Origin: an uncultured Clostridia bacterium
GTDB taxonomy: Bacteria; Bacillota; Clostridia; TANB77; CAG-508
Length of the DNA: 27,114 nucleotides
Reading direction: 5' to 3'
Assembly (NCBI GenBank): GCA_934141475.1
Contig: CAKPCG010000023.1
Location: 1-27,114, forward strand
The notes beneath the pieces were generated by a model. The model saw only the letters and a program-made list of their open reading frames with translations. It was not told the origin of the DNA and did no database searches. The position numbers were made by a program, and so were the translations under genes. This document shows positions 15,372 through 23,598 of this stretch, one piece after another. The stretch's first letter is position 1. The number at the start of each line of letters is the position of its first letter.

Positions 15372-16241
15372 AATAAATATTTGTAAAACTAGTCCAGATA
15401 CTACGCCTATAAAATACATAATTCCAACAATTTCTAAATTTTTCTTCCAATGTTTTTTATTGTTTCTAAATAAAACTAATAAACCTACTCCCGCTCCTGT
15501 AAGTAATCCTGAAATTAATGATGCCATATTAATTACATTTTCTATATAAAGATTTGTTATAATAACAGATGCTGCACAGTTTGGAATAAGTCCTATTAAG
15601 CTTGAAATAATTGGTCCTAGGAAAATATTATTTTTTATAAATTCTTCTATTGTATTTTCTCCTATTAATCCAATTGCTAAATTTATAACTAAAGTAATTA
15701 TAAAAATATATATAGTAATATTTAAAGTATGAATTATACTTGCCTTTAATATTCCATTTTCATGGCAGTTACAATGTTCATCCTCACATATTTCATCTGT
15801 TTCTTCTTCATATAATAAATCCTGATTTTCTGAATTTTTATTTGCTAATAATTTGCCAAAAATCAAGTCGATAACTACTCCCCAAAATAAAGCCAAAATT
15901 AGCTTTATTCCAAGAATTTTCATCATTAAACTAATAGGCATTGATTCTGAAATAAATATTGGTATCATTTCATCTGATGTTGATAGATAAACTGCAATTA
16001 ATGTTCCTATTGTTATAAATCCTGATGAAAATAAATTAGTTGCTGATGCAGAAAAACCACATTGTGGAATTATTCCTACAACTGCTCCAATTATAGGTCC
16101 AAATTTTCCCGATTTCTTGATTTTTTCTCTTATTTTATTACTTGTTTTGTTTTCAAAATATTCCATTATTAAGTATGTTATAAATAAAAACGGAATTAGC
16201 TTTATTGTATCTATAACTGCGTCTTGTAATAAATCTAACAT
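15369..16241 (-). CDS. Putative 10-TM heavy-metal/arsenite exporter-like permease (ArsP_2-like)
   Basis: An integral membrane protein with two homologous halves. The first has GPIIGAVVGIIPQCGFSAS then NLFSSGFITIGTLIAVYLST; the second has GPIISSLIGLIPNCAASVII. Each carries the IPxCxxS/A signature and about five membrane segments. Between the halves, at about 150-162, is a cytoplasmic or exposed loop with CEDEHCNCHENG, a likely metal-binding cluster of Cys, His and acidic residues. This layout matches the putative manganese/heavy-metal exporter family (ArsP_2). The substrate cannot be told from sequence. 290 residues. AAGGAGAAG precedes the ATG, only 16 bases after the histidine kinase stop, so it is probably cotranscribed with the kinase. 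The C-terminus overlaps the bidirectional terminator. Confidence 0.75.
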   Translation of the reverse strand: MLDLLQDAVIDTIKLIPFLFITYLIMEYFENKTSNKIREKIKKSGKFGPIIGAVVGIIPQCGFSASATNLFSSGFITIGTLIAVYLSTSDEMIPIFISESMPISLMMKILGIKLILALFWGVVIDLIFGKLLANKNSENQDLLYEEETDEICEDEHCNCHENGILKASIIHTLNITIYIFIITLVINLAIGLIGENTIEEFIKNNIFLGPIISSLIGLIPNCAASVIITNLYIENVINMASLISGLLTGAGVGLLVLFRNNKKHWKKNLEIVGIMYFIGVVSGLVLQIFI

Positions 16242-16257
16242 ATATTTGCTTCTCCTT

Positions 16258-17589
16258 CTAGCCTTTTGTAGGTACTTTTATAACAACTTCTGTTCCCTTA
16301 CCTACCTCGCTTTTTATATCAATACTTCCACCATTTTTATCTAAAATTTCTTTTGCAATTGAAAGTCCAAGTCCAGTTCCTCCATTTTCTCTACTTCTAG
16401 CCTTGTCCACTCTATAGAAACGCTCAAAAATTCTGTTTAAATCATTTTCTGGTATTCCTATTCCATTATCTATTATTTTTATATACGCATCATTATATAC
16501 AAATCCTACATATATTTTTAATAATCCTCCATCAGGTGTATATTTTATACTATTTGTTAATATATTTAAAACTACTCTTTCTATATCATCTTTATCTGCA
16601 AATACTGGAGGTACATCTGCTGTTACAAAATTTTCTACTTGATGATTTTTCTTTTTAATTTCTATTGCAAGCTTATCTTGGCATTCTTTTACCATAAGTC
16701 CTAAATCAAAACTTACTTTTTTTATTTTTTTCCTGTTGCTATCCATTCTAGAAAGTTCAAGAAGATCAGTTACAAGTCTTGCCATACGCCTTGCTTCTGT
16801 TGCAATAACCCCAAGGAATTCTTTTTGCGTTTTTTCGTCATATTCACCTTCTAAAAGAGTATCTGCATACCCCATTATAGATGTAATTGGAGTTTTTAGT
16901 TCATGTGATACGTCTGCAACAAACTCTTTTCTCATATTATCTAATCTCTCATGTTCTATTGTATCTGGAATAAAAGCAATTACACCTGCTGGAATGTCTT
17001 GTTTATTTCTAAATGGTGAAAATAGTACGTCTAGGTTTGCATCTCCAACATTTACTTTTTGAGTTGTTGAAGTCCAGTTATCTAAATATATTATTTTTTC
17101 CATATTTATATTAGAATCATATTTATGAAAAACATCCTCAAATGTGTTGTCTTCAGGAGAAATCTTAAGTAATCTTTTTGCTGCCGGATTTATTAATGCT
17201 ATTGTTCCATCTCTATTAAAAACTACAATTCCTTCTGTAGTATGAAGTACAATTTTCCCCATTTCTATTTGCTCTGTAGATTTTTCGTCATCTTTGCTTT
17301 TTAAGTATTTATTTGCAGGATATATAACTACTTTTGACATATAATTTGCAAGTATTGCAGATATAGCAACAAATAATCCGCCACAGGCAATAAGACATAT
17401 ATCAACATTTTTCGACATTGTTTGGATTTCTAAGTATGCCTGGTTTAAATTAGTTATTTCCTCATTCTTCATTTTGTTATGAATTTTCATTACATTAACT
17501 TGAATAGCAATTCCTAAACCAATTAATATAACAATTTCTGTAACAAATACTATTAAAACAATTTTTAGTGGAGTATTCTTTTTTAGCAT
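16258..17589 (-). CDS. Sensor histidine kinase (PhoR/WalK-like), no adjacent response regulator
   Basis: A membrane sensor kinase of about 443 residues. Two membrane segments (about 10-30 and 63-82) enclose a short outer loop of about 30 residues. Then comes a PAS domain (GIVVFNRDGTIALINPAAKRL). The HisKA phospho-acceptor is in VSHELKTPITSIMGYADTL, His at about 230. The ATPase boxes are NILTNSIKYTPDGG (N), IDNGIGIPENDLNRIFERFY (G1, F) and NGGTGLGLSIAKEI (G2). ATG 17589 has GGGAGAT 6-8 bases upstream. An ATG at 17607 overlaps the murG stop as ATGA but lacks a ribosome site, so coupled starting there is possible but less likely. PhoR or WalK relatives usually follow a response regulator; here the neighbours are murG and a metal permease. 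Wall-stress or metal sensing is a guess. Confidence 0.85.
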   Translation of the reverse strand: MLKKNTPLKIVLIVFVTEIVILIGLGIAIQVNVMKIHNKMKNEEITNLNQAYLEIQTMSKNVDICLIACGGLFVAISAILANYMSKVVIYPANKYLKSKDDEKSTEQIEMGKIVLHTTEGIVVFNRDGTIALINPAAKRLLKISPEDNTFEDVFHKYDSNINMEKIIYLDNWTSTTQKVNVGDANLDVLFSPFRNKQDIPAGVIAFIPDTIEHERLDNMRKEFVADVSHELKTPITSIMGYADTLLEGEYDEKTQKEFLGVIATEARRMARLVTDLLELSRMDSNRKKIKKVSFDLGLMVKECQDKLAIEIKKKNHQVENFVTADVPPVFADKDDIERVVLNILTNSIKYTPDGGLLKIYVGFVYNDAYIKIIDNGIGIPENDLNRIFERFYRVDKARSRENGGTGLGLSIAKEILDKNGGSIDIKSEVGKGTEVVIKVPTKG

Positions 17590-17603
17590 TTTTTTATCTC
17601 CCT

Positions 17604-18720
17604 TCATTTTACTAATTTTTCTATTTCTTTGTAAATTCTTTCTTCTACATTTTGGTTTGTAACTTTATAAGCTAATTTTCCCATATTTAAGCATTTTTCT
17701 TTGTTTAATGCAATATTTTCGATTTCTTTATTTAAAATTTCACCTGTTAATTCATTATCTTTTATAATTTTTGCAGCACCTACGTTTTCTAGTACTTTTG
17801 CATTATACATTTGATGGTCATTACTAACATTTGGAAGAGGAATTAATATAGATGGTTTTGAAAGGTTAGAAATTTCTGTAATAGTCATTGCTCCACTTCT
17901 TGCAACAACAACATCACATATATTTTCAATCTCTTCCATATTATATATGTATGGTAAAATCTTACAATTTTCTATTTTATCTATATTAATATCTTTCTTA
18001 GATAATTCTTCTTTTATAATATCAAATTGTTTAGGTCCTGTTGACCATACAATTTGATAATTTTTATTCTTATTTTTTTCAATTATATCAATTAAAGCCT
18101 CATTAATTTTTTGTGCGCCTTGGCTTCCACCAAAAACAAGTATTATTGGCTTTAATCCATTTAAACCTAACTCATTTATTATTTTTTGCTTTTCATTTAT
18201 AGTATAATCATGTTTTTTAATTTTAACTGGTGTTCCTGTAAATACTACATTTTTACAATTAGGAATTCTTTTTTTGGCTTCTTCAAATGAAACTAAAATT
18301 GTATCTGCTTTTTTCGATAGCATTTTTACAGCCTTTCCTGGAAAAGCATTGCTTTCGTGTAAAAGTACAGGAACTTTATTTGCTTTAGCAGCCATTACTA
18401 CAGCTCCACATATATATCCTCCAGTTCCAATAACAATATCTGGTTTAAATTCTTTTACAATTTTCTTAGCTTCACCTATTCCCTTATATGTTTTATATAA
18501 TTTCTTTAAATTTTCTACTGAAATCTTTTTACTTAACCCATAAGCATCAATTGTTTTCAATTTGTAACCAGCTCTTGGTACCAAATCATTTTCTAAACCT
18601 CTTGTTGTACCGAATGAAAATTATTTCTGAATCTTTTTCTTCTTGTTTTATTTTATTTGCTATTGAAATTGCCGGATTTATATGCCCAGCTGTTCCTGCA
18701 GCAGCTACAATTACTCTCAT
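17604..18720 (-). CDS. murG: UDP-GlcNAc transferase MurG (lipid II synthesis), with +1 frameshift at CGG
   Basis: Adds GlcNAc to lipid I on the inner face of the membrane, making lipid II. The ATG at 18720 starts MRVIVAAAGTAGHINPAISI, the glycine-rich N-terminal domain motif. After codon 36 (SEIIFI) the zero frame runs into a TGA within eight codons. Skipping the C of CGG (18612-18610) gives IFIGTTRGLENDLVPRAGY, the conserved MurG segment. The rest follows: YICGAVVMAAKANKVPVLLH, FGGSQGAQKINEAL, VARSGAMTITEISNL and IPLPNVSNDHQMYNA, the UDP-GlcNAc site. The total is about 371 residues, normal for MurG. It lies after ftsW in the mur cluster, separated by a striking hairpin. murG is essential in bacteria with a wall, so a true null is unlikely. 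Confidence 0.93.
18610..18612 (-). other. +1 frameshift site ATT-CGG-T in murG
   Basis: In-frame CGG, codon 37. Removing the C at 18612 turns ATT-CGG-TAC-AAC into ATT-GGT-ACA-ACA and restores IGTTRGLE. The zero frame stops eight codons on. Confidence 0.85.
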
Positions 18721-18762
18721 TTTATTATACATTCCTTTCATTGTTTTATTTTTACTTAAAAA

Positions 18763-18820
18763 CACCGAAGTAACCTAGTCTTTTTAGTGCATGCACCCCA
18801 AAGACTAGGTTACTTCGGTG
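18763..18820 (-). terminator. Very strong hairpin between ftsW and murG
   Basis: Two perfect 21-base arms (18763-18783 and 18800-18820) enclose a 16-base loop that itself contains the palindrome GTGCATGCAC. On the minus strand the hairpin is followed by five T, so it has the form of an intrinsic terminator inside the mur cluster. It starts 16 bases after the ftsW stop and ends 43 bases before the murG start. It may terminate or stabilise the ftsW transcript, giving murG its own control. Confidence 0.75.
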
Positions 18821-18835
18821 CAAAAATATTTCTAT

Positions 18836-19967
18836 TTAGGTTTTCCTACATGCTCTTGAAATATTGAGCAGTACTCCTATTTGGCATAACATAATAAATA
18901 ACGCTGTTCCTCCATAACTGAAAAATGGAAGTGGCATTCCTGTTGCTGGCATTGATGATGTTACAACAGCAATATTTATTATTACTTGTATTCCTACTAA
19001 TGCAGTTATTCCAGTTGCAATTAAGCTTCCAAACATATCTGGTGCTTTCATTGCAATTAATATTCCTCTCCATATAAATATTGCAAATAGAACTATTACA
19101 AATGCACAACCAATAAAACCTAGTTCTTCTGCTAATACTGAAAATATAAAATCATTTTGTGGTTCTGGCAAATATAAATACTTTTGTTTACTTTGACCAA
19201 GTCCGAGCTCCAAATAAACCTCCTGAACCTATTGCATATAAGCTTTGTATTACCTGCCAACCGTCACCTTGTGCATCACTCCACGGATTTAAAAATGTTG
19301 TTACTCTCTTTAATCTATATGGCTCAAATATTATTAAGGCTATTATTGCAGGAATTCCTATTACTGCACCTGGTACAACCATTTGCCATATTTTACAACC
19401 TGCAATTATCATCATAACAACTACTATTCCCATTATTACCATTGATGCACTCATATGTGGCTCTAGCATTATTAAAGCAATTATTGGTGCAAGCCATAAT
19501 AAATGTTTTAACCAACCTTTAACAAAATACTGTAGTTCTTCCCTATCTCTTGTTAATATTCCTGCAAAAAATATTATCATGAAAAACTTTACCAGTTCTG
19601 ACGGCTGAAATGATAATGTTTCTGTTATTCCAATCCACCTTTTGGCACCATTTACAGTTTTTCCTACAATTAATACTGCAGTTAACAGTACAATTGATGC
19701 TATATATACCCATTTATAAATCTTTTTGTAAAATCTATAATCAATTTTTGAAATTATTCCCATTGCAAATAAACCTAATCCTGCAAAAGCTGCTTGTTTT
19801 ACAAAGTATTTATAACTTTTTCCGCTTTCTGATAGAGATGTAGGAGAACTTGCAGAAAGTACCATTATAAGTCCTAATGTTAACAATAATAATACTGTTA
19901 TTAAAAGTGTGTAATCAATTGGATTATCTAAAAAACTGGAAAATTTCTTATTTTTCTTTTTTGCCAC
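18836..19967 (-). CDS. ftsW: SEDS glycosyltransferase FtsW/SpoVE, with +1 frameshift at CGG
   Basis: A polytopic SEDS-family peptidoglycan polymerase. FtsW serves division; its paralogue SpoVE makes the spore cortex, and at this place in the cluster either is possible. It starts at GTG 19967 with GGAG about 9 bases upstream. The N-terminal part reads PIDYTLLITVLLLLTLGLIM and continues through FFMIIFFAGILTRDREELQ, LEPHMSASMVI and WSDAQGDGWQVIQSLYAIGS to GGLFGA (codon 254). The zero frame then stops after RTWSK. Skipping the C of CGG (19205-19203) gives GLFGAGLGQSKQKYLYLPE, then NDFIFSVLAEELG and the last membrane segments (ATGMPLPFFSYGGTAL). The total is about 376 residues, normal. Upstream is mraY; downstream is a large hairpin then murG. 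Confidence 0.93.
19203..19205 (-). other. +1 frameshift site GCT-CGG-A in ftsW
   Basis: In-frame CGG, codon 255. Removing the C at 19205 turns GCT-CGG-ACT-TGG into GCT-GGA-CTT-GGT and restores GAGLGQS, a near-universal FtsW/RodA motif. The zero frame stops five codons on. Confidence 0.85.
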
Positions 19968-19997
19968 TTTACTTTCTCCTCTCTCTTAATTCTATTT

Positions 19998-20978
19998 TTA
20001 TACAATTAATATTCCAATTATGCACATTAAAAGTGTAATAACTGAAAATACTCTTACAACTTTGTTTTCATTCCATCCTGATAATTCAAAATGATGATGT
20101 AAAGGAGCCATTTTAAAAATTCTATTTCCTGTTTTTTTATAATAATATACTTGTATTATTACTGACAATGTTTCTAATATTGGTATTAAGGCAATTACTA
20201 TTAAAAGTAATGGCAATTTTAAGTATAATGCTAAACATGATATTAATCCTCCTAAAAATAATGAACCTGTGTCGCCCATCATTATTTTGGCTGGATTTAA
20301 ATTAAACATTAAAAATCCAAGTAAACTTCCTACTGCTATACTTCCTAATACTGCTACTTCTCCAACACCTCTTAGCATAGCAATTACTGTTAAACATGTT
20401 ATTATAATTGCACATACACTTGATGATAAACCATCCACTCCATCTGTTAAATTTACAGCATTTGTTGTTGCAAGTATAACTAAAATTGCAAATGGAATAT
20501 ATAAAAATGTTGGAAGTATTACTTCTTTTTTCACAATTGGTATAAAAATTTCTGTTCCATGACCCGTAAATCGGATTATAAATAAAACATATAATATGGC
20601 TATTATTAATAATCCTAACATTTTGTAACTCGGTTTTAAACCTTTTGTATTATGTAATACTAGTTTTTTAAAATCATCTACAAATCCTACCACTCCAAAT
20701 CCTATTGTTAAAAATAACATTGGAATTAAATTATTAGCTGTTTCAAAATTACCTGTTTTTTGTAGATATATGTAACTTCCTATAGAACATATTGCAATTG
20801 ATAACATAAATATTATTCCACCCATTGTAGGTGTTCCTTGTTTTTTTAAATGTGACTTTGGTCCATCTTCTCTTTCTATTTGCCCTACCTTAATTTTTTT
20901 TAATATTGGTATAATAATTAGTGAGATAATTACTGCTACCGCAAAACTTATTAAAAGTATTGTTGTTTGAAAATTCAT
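19998..20978 (-). CDS. mraY: Phospho-MurNAc-pentapeptide transferase MraY
   Basis: Moves phospho-MurNAc-pentapeptide onto undecaprenyl phosphate, giving lipid I in the membrane. 326 residues with about ten membrane segments. Conserved cytoplasmic motifs: KKQGTPTMGGI near residue 46, GFVDDFKKL with the Asp pair, NAVNLTDGVDGLS, MGDTGSLFLGG and the PLHHHFELSGW histidine loop. The CGA in IIRFTG is read as ordinary Arg. It starts 5 bases after the murE stop and precedes ftsW. The order murE-mraY-ftsW-murG lacks murD between mraY and ftsW, which must lie elsewhere. Confidence 0.97.
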   Translation of the reverse strand: MNFQTTILLISFAVAVIISLIIIPILKKIKVGQIEREDGPKSHLKKQGTPTMGGIIFMLSIAICSIGSYIYLQKTGNFETANNLIPMLFLTIGFGVVGFVDDFKKLVLHNTKGLKPSYKMLGLLIIAILYVLFIIRFTGHGTEIFIPIVKKEVILPTFLYIPFAILVILATTNAVNLTDGVDGLSSSVCAIIITCLTVIAMLRGVGEVAVLGSIAVGSLLGFLMFNLNPAKIMMGDTGSLFLGGLISCLALYLKLPLLLIVIALIPILETLSVIIQVYYYKKTGNRIFKMAPLHHHFELSGWNENKVVRVFSVITLLMCIIGILIV

Positions 20979-20983
20979 TTTTA

Positions 20984-22468
20984 TTACTTGCCTTTCTTAT
21001 TTAATTTGCTAATTATATCATTTACTATAATTCTTTCATCAAAAGGATGTTTAACTCCATTTATTTCTTGATATGGCTCGTGTCCCTTTCCAGCTAAAAC
21101 TATAATATCATTTTTGTTAGCCATTTGTATTGCTTTTTTTATAGCTTCAACCCTATCAACAATTACTTCATATTTTCCTTTTGTTTTCTTAATTCCTTCT
21201 TCTATTTCGTCAACTATTAACTGAGGATCTTCTGTACGAGGATTATCTGATGTTATTATTGTATAATCTGCTACTTTTCCAGATATTTCTCCCATTACTG
21301 GACGTTTTCTTGCATCTCTGTCTCCTCCACATCCAAATACTGAAATAACTCTACCTTTTGTATATGAGCTTACAGCTTGAAGTATATTTTGCAAGCTTTC
21401 TGGTGAGTGAGCATAATCTATCATTATTGGTATTTCTAGTTTATTTTCTACCATCTCAGATCTTCCTGGAACTTTTATTTTTTCTAAAGCTTCTTTCATT
21501 ACTGTATTTTCTATTCCTAGTTTTCTGCAAATACAAATTGCACAAAGTGCATTATATACTGTAAATCTTCCTGGAATATCTACTTTTACTCTTTCATTTC
21601 TATCTGTTATTTTTACTTTAAAATCTACATAAGAATTTGTAATTGTTATATCTTTTGCTAAAAAGTTTCCAAAATTATCTATACCATATCCTGTTATTTC
21701 ACTATCTGGAAATAATCCTGGAATTTTATTTCCTTGTAAATCATCAATATTTACAAATCCTGTTTTACACATTTTAAATAATTTTAATTTTGATTCTAAA
21801 TAATCTTTCATATCTGGATGTTCTTTTTCACTTATATGATCTTCTGAAAAGTTTGTAAATGCAACTAAATCAAACTTACATGCATCTACTCTATGTAGTT
21901 TTAAACTTTGTGAAGAAACTTCCATTACAACATATTCTACTCCTTCATTTACCATATCGGCAAATATTTTTTGTAGTTCTAAGCTTTCTGGAGTTGTTCT
22001 ATCTGAATCTACAATTTTTTTACCATTTATATATGTTGCAATTGTGCCTATTAATCCAACTTTTTTTCCTGCTTTTTCTAGGATTTCTTTTATCATAAAT
22101 GTTGTAGTTGTTTTTCCTTTAGTTCCTGTTATTCCAATTAGTTTAAATTTTTCTGATGGTCTACCATAAAAATTGGCTGAAGCATATGCTAAAAACTCTC
22201 TTGTATTTTCGCTTACAATTAGTGTAACTCCTGCTGGTATTTTTAATGATTTTAAATTGCAAGAAATATCTACAACAACTGCTATTGCACCATTTTCTAT
22301 TGCATTATCTATAAAATCGTGTCCATCTACTGAAAAACCTTTAATCGCAACAAATAAAAATCCTTCCTTAATATTTTTTGAATTGCTTTCAATTCCATTA
22401 ATTTCTAAATCTAATTCTCCTTTGGCTTTTAAGCCATTAATTCCATCTAAAATATTTTTTAAATTCAT
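20984..22468 (-). CDS. murE: UDP-MurNAc-tripeptide ligase MurE (meso-DAP type)
   Basis: A cytoplasmic ATP-dependent Mur ligase adding the third stem-peptide residue. From ATG 22468 (GAAAGGAAG upstream; a TTG at 22486 would put that site inside the gene) it has about 494 residues. ATP-binding GTKGKTTTTFMIKE is at about 113-126. The substrate motif TPESLELQK, the Asn/His region TNFSEDHISEKEHPDMKDYL, DYAHSPESL and FGCGGDRDARKRPVMG follow. DNPRTEDPQ is the motif of meso-diaminopimelate-adding enzymes, so the wall is predicted to be DAP-type. First gene of the murE-mraY-ftsW-murG run. The 200 bases upstream are very A/T-rich with no promoter that I can call with confidence. Confidence 0.97.
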   Translation of the reverse strand: MNLKNILDGINGLKAKGELDLEINGIESNSKNIKEGFLFVAIKGFSVDGHDFIDNAIENGAIAVVVDISCNLKSLKIPAGVTLIVSENTREFLAYASANFYGRPSEKFKLIGITGTKGKTTTTFMIKEILEKAGKKVGLIGTIATYINGKKIVDSDRTTPESLELQKIFADMVNEGVEYVVMEVSSQSLKLHRVDACKFDLVAFTNFSEDHISEKEHPDMKDYLESKLKLFKMCKTGFVNIDDLQGNKIPGLFPDSEITGYGIDNFGNFLAKDITITNSYVDFKVKITDRNERVKVDIPGRFTVYNALCAICICRKLGIENTVMKEALEKIKVPGRSEMVENKLEIPIMIDYAHSPESLQNILQAVSSYTKGRVISVFGCGGDRDARKRPVMGEISGKVADYTIITSDNPRTEDPQLIVDEIEEGIKKTKGKYEVIVDRVEAIKKAIQMANKNDIIVLAGKGHEPYQEINGVKHPFDERIIVNDIISKLNKKGK

Positions 22469-22630
22469 GTTTTTTCTTCCTTTCAAGGATATTTTAGTAA
22501 AGTGAAATAATTATTTCCATTTTTACTCGTTTATTATATATCAAAATTCTTTTTTTGTATAGTATTTTTTTATTTTTTATTTAAATCTATGTTTATTTAT
22601 ATAATTTATTCTATTTTTTCATAATTTCTA

Positions 22631-22659
22631 TTGCACCTAAAATATTTTTATGATATAAA
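22631..22659 (+). promoter_or_regulatory. Probable sigma-A promoter of the 60-aa gene
   Basis: TTGCAC (22631-22636), 17-base spacer, TATAAA (22654-22659), just before the strong ribosome site AAGGAGG at 22669-22675. Confidence 0.55.
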
Positions 22660-22683
22660 ATCTATATAAGGAGGTACATCTCT

Positions 22684-22866
22684 ATGAATAATATTGAAGA
22701 AGAAGAAGAAAAACAAGAAAAAAAGGAAATTGAAGTTGTTACTGGTGATGGCAAAGATTTAGATATTTCACCTGTTTACGATCATATTAAATCTGACTCT
22801 GTTCCCGAAAATGATGGAAAAAAGAAAGATATTGTTATACCTAAAGGAACAGCTGATAAAAATTAA
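22684..22866 (+). CDS. Small acidic hydrophilic protein, 60 aa, unknown
   Basis: I recognise no family. The ATG has AAGGAGG 8 bases upstream, a promoter-like pair upstream and a terminator hairpin directly after the stop, so it is a complete small transcription unit. The protein has a run of glutamates and lysines (EEEEEKQEKKE at 5-15), then VVTGDGKDLDIS and a basic tail DIVIPKGTADKN. No cysteine, signal or membrane segment; probably disordered. It lies between the divergent murE and the convergent spoVT. No in-frame CGG. Confidence 0.65.
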   Translation: MNNIEEEEEKQEKKEIEVVTGDGKDLDISPVYDHIKSDSVPENDGKKKDIVIPKGTADKN

Positions 22867-22867
22867 T

Positions 22868-22910
22868 AACAAAAAGCCAAATTATTAACTATAAATAATT
22901 TGGTTTTTTG
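22868..22910. terminator. Terminator between the 60-aa gene and spoVT
   Basis: Stem CCAAATTATT (22877-22886) with AATAATTTGG (22894-22903), extended by flanking A and T runs, so that both strands have a T tail (T6 on plus, T5 on minus). It probably serves both convergent genes. Confidence 0.75.
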
Positions 22911-22980
22911 TTATTTTACTGTATTTCATATTTTTGATTTCATATTTTTAATTTCATCCTTTTGAATTTCGTATTTTTTA

Positions 22981-23535
22981 CTATATTTCCATTTGACTAC
23001 CTAAAAAAGTAGCAGCTGATTGTGCTAATTTATTTTCTACATCATTCATTTTTGTATTCGCATTTTTAGAAAGTAATATTACTGTTCCTATTGTATCTCC
23101 ATTTGATATTATTGGATATACTACTTGTCCATTTGTTTTTTTGTCATTTTTTCCATTTTTTGTTATAGGCATTGCAATGTCACTATTGTCTTTGCTTGTA
23201 TAAATTTCTTTATCTTCCATAAGTTGTTCTAATTCATCACTTACATTTTGTTCTAAGTATTCTTTTTTGGGTCCTCCGGAAACTGCAATTACTGTATCTT
23301 TGTCTGTTATAAATGCAATATGCCCTGTTGTTTTTGATAAAGTTTCTGCATATCCTGTTGCAAATTCTGTAAGTTCACCTATTGGAGAATATTTTTTTAA
23401 AATTATTCCTCCTTCTTTATCTGTAAATATTTCTAAAGGATCTCCTTCTTTTATTCTTAATGTTTTTCTTATTTCTTTTGGTATAACTACTCTTCCTAAA
23501 TCATCAATTCTTCTTACAACTCCTGTTGCTTTCAT
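22981..23535 (-). CDS. spoVT: Stage V sporulation regulator SpoVT
   Basis: An AbrB-type transcription factor that tunes late forespore (sigma-G) genes. 184 residues, the family length. Residues 1-50 are the swapped-hairpin DNA-binding domain: MKATGVVRRIDDLGRVVIPK, then EIRKTLRIKEGDPLEIF. Residues 55-180 are the GAF-like domain (GHIAFITDKDTVIAVSGGPK; VVYPIISNGDTIGTVILLS). AAAGGAGG is 6-7 bases before the ATG. A sigma-G-like promoter lies in the upstream gap. It is a single-gene unit, with a terminator beyond its end. Confidence 0.95.
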   Translation of the reverse strand: MKATGVVRRIDDLGRVVIPKEIRKTLRIKEGDPLEIFTDKEGGIILKKYSPIGELTEFATGYAETLSKTTGHIAFITDKDTVIAVSGGPKKEYLEQNVSDELEQLMEDKEIYTSKDNSDIAMPITKNGKNDKKTNGQVVYPIISNGDTIGTVILLSKNANTKMNDVENKLAQSAATFLGSQMEI

Positions 23536-23568
23536 AATTTCCTCCTTTTTTGTTTTTTTATATATTCT

Positions 23569-23598
23569 TATTATTACAAAAAAGGTAAAAATTATGCA
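23569..23598 (-). promoter_or_regulatory. Possible sigma-G-type promoter of spoVT
   Basis: On the minus strand TGCATA (23598-23593), 17 bases, AATAATA (23575-23569), about 35 bases before the ATG, resembles the forespore sigma-G consensus. spoVT is sigma-G dependent in Bacillus subtilis. In such A/T-rich DNA the match is weak evidence. The rest of 23600-23780 is A/T-rich with nothing else visible. Confidence 0.3.

Noticed and set aside
479..19967. Ordinary pseudogenes explaining the five frame breaks
   Set aside because: All five are single-base, same-codon, same-direction events in core genes, two of them essential, with no other decay. An artefact remains possible, random decay does not.
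479..19967. CGG reassigned to another single amino acid
   Set aside because: Any triplet reading of CGG leaves the downstream frame wrong at all five sites; only loss of one base restores the conserved sequence.
479..19967. General base-calling error as the cause of the frame breaks
   Set aside because: Not fully excluded, but long A and T runs throughout coding DNA are all in frame, whereas error-prone reads fail there first; a C insertion confined to Gly GGW codons would be very unusual.
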